NCBI RefSeq assembly: GCF_029433115.1
Contig: NZ_JARNTV010000004.1
Location: 62,001 to 126,000, forward strand
Length of the DNA stretch: 64,000 nucleotides
Reading direction: 5' to 3'
Origin: Sphingomonas sp. AOB5
GTDB lineage: Bacteria > Pseudomonadota > Alphaproteobacteria > Sphingomonadales > Sphingomonadaceae
Both the position numbers and the translations under genes were made by a program. Below the pieces are notes generated by a model. It saw nothing but the letters and a program-made list of their open reading frames with translations. It made no database searches and was not told the origin of the DNA. Positions 63,811-64,000 of this stretch are shown here, one piece after another. Position 1 is the first letter of the stretch. Every line of letters starts with the position of its first letter.

Positions 63811-64000
63811 TCAAAAGCGGTTTCACTCGCCGCGCTGTGGCGACCCTGCTTCCTGCGCTGGCGCTGTTTTCAGTGGCCGGTGATGCCCATGCGCAGGCCA
63901 GCGCGTCCCGATTTACCAGTGGTACCCGCTATGACGTGATGCATCGGGTCACCGGTGTGATCAGCCCTGATCCTGACGAAACGGGTTCGATCAAGCACGC
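63801..64000 (+). CDS. Second RHS-repeat protein, N-terminal part (runs off the right edge)
   Basis: It starts at ATG 63801, overlapping the previous gene by ten bases. Sixty-six codons are visible: a signal peptide (FTRRAVATLLPALALFSVAG, ending AHAQA) and the YD-type segment SRFTSGTRYDVMHRVTGVI. It probably continues the RHS array beyond the window. A separate signal peptide on what looks like a continuation of the same repeat protein is unusual. Confidence 0.75.
   Translation, partial: MSVIKSGFTRRAVATLLPALALFSVAGDAHAQASASRFTSGTRYDVMHRVTGVISPDPDETGSIKH

Overview
The window reads as a high-GC alphaproteobacterial chromosome, most likely a Sphingomonas-type organism (Sphingomonadales). Supporting marks are a class I lysyl-tRNA synthetase, a CrtZ carotenoid hydroxylase, a COQ9-family protein, a RibB protein with a decayed RibA-like half, a MucR/Ros regulator, a split RHS cluster and short GC-rich inverted repeats at gene ends. 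The assignment is by gene content only.

Positions 1 to about 36,950 are ordinary core chromosome. In order: a partial chromate transporter; lysK-nhaA; an MFS exporter; two small secreted proteins followed by etfBA and sucC; crtZ and a TauE-type permease; prs; gltX; a TonB-like protein; the riboflavin operon ribD-ribE-ribB-ribH; an OYE reductase; a DMT permease; a COQ9-family gene; feoAB behind a Fur-box-like site; ssb; a tightly overlapping metX-GNAT-metW-pirin operon; an exported amine oxidase; hisC-tyrA; a cell-envelope operon ftsE-ftsX-ydcF-plsC; a zinc-ribbon protein; and a MATE exporter. Many neighbours overlap by 1 to 4 bases (ATGA or TGATG), so they are probably translationally coupled.

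At 36,948-37,216 lies a MITE-like nested inverted repeat flanked by TTA on both sides. A tRNA-Leu(GAG) gene follows at 37,322-37,408. Gene content changes there to an accessory region that runs at least to about 60 kb. It holds an AlpA regulator, a SEC-C/PD-(D/E)XK nuclease, an Abi-alpha-like protein, a DUF5677 protein, a broken phosphoesterase, a secreted nuclease/phosphatase, and a hairpin-rich gene-poor stretch that may be a structured RNA or a transfer/replication origin. Next come conjugation parts (a type IV coupling ATPase and a replication-relaxation protein). After them is a complete type II CBASS anti-phage system (DncV-like cyclase, Cap2, Cap3), with a Cap15-like membrane effector convergent to and overlapping cap3. 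Then follow MucR, an SH3/excalibur protein, a solitary type I-C Cas5 protein behind radC, regulators, lipoproteins and an orphan VirB2-like pilin. No integrase, relaxase, other cas gene or CRISPR array is visible, so the element looks decayed, composite or cut off by the window edge.

The last 3 kb carry three consecutive YD/RHS-repeat reading frames, each with its own signal peptide. The last one runs off the end.

The most noteworthy items are the stand-alone Cas5, whose processing-lysine position appears to be methionine; the CBASS locus with its antisense-overlapping effector; the hairpin-dense intergenic block at 44.2-45.1 kb; and the MITE-like element beside the tRNA.
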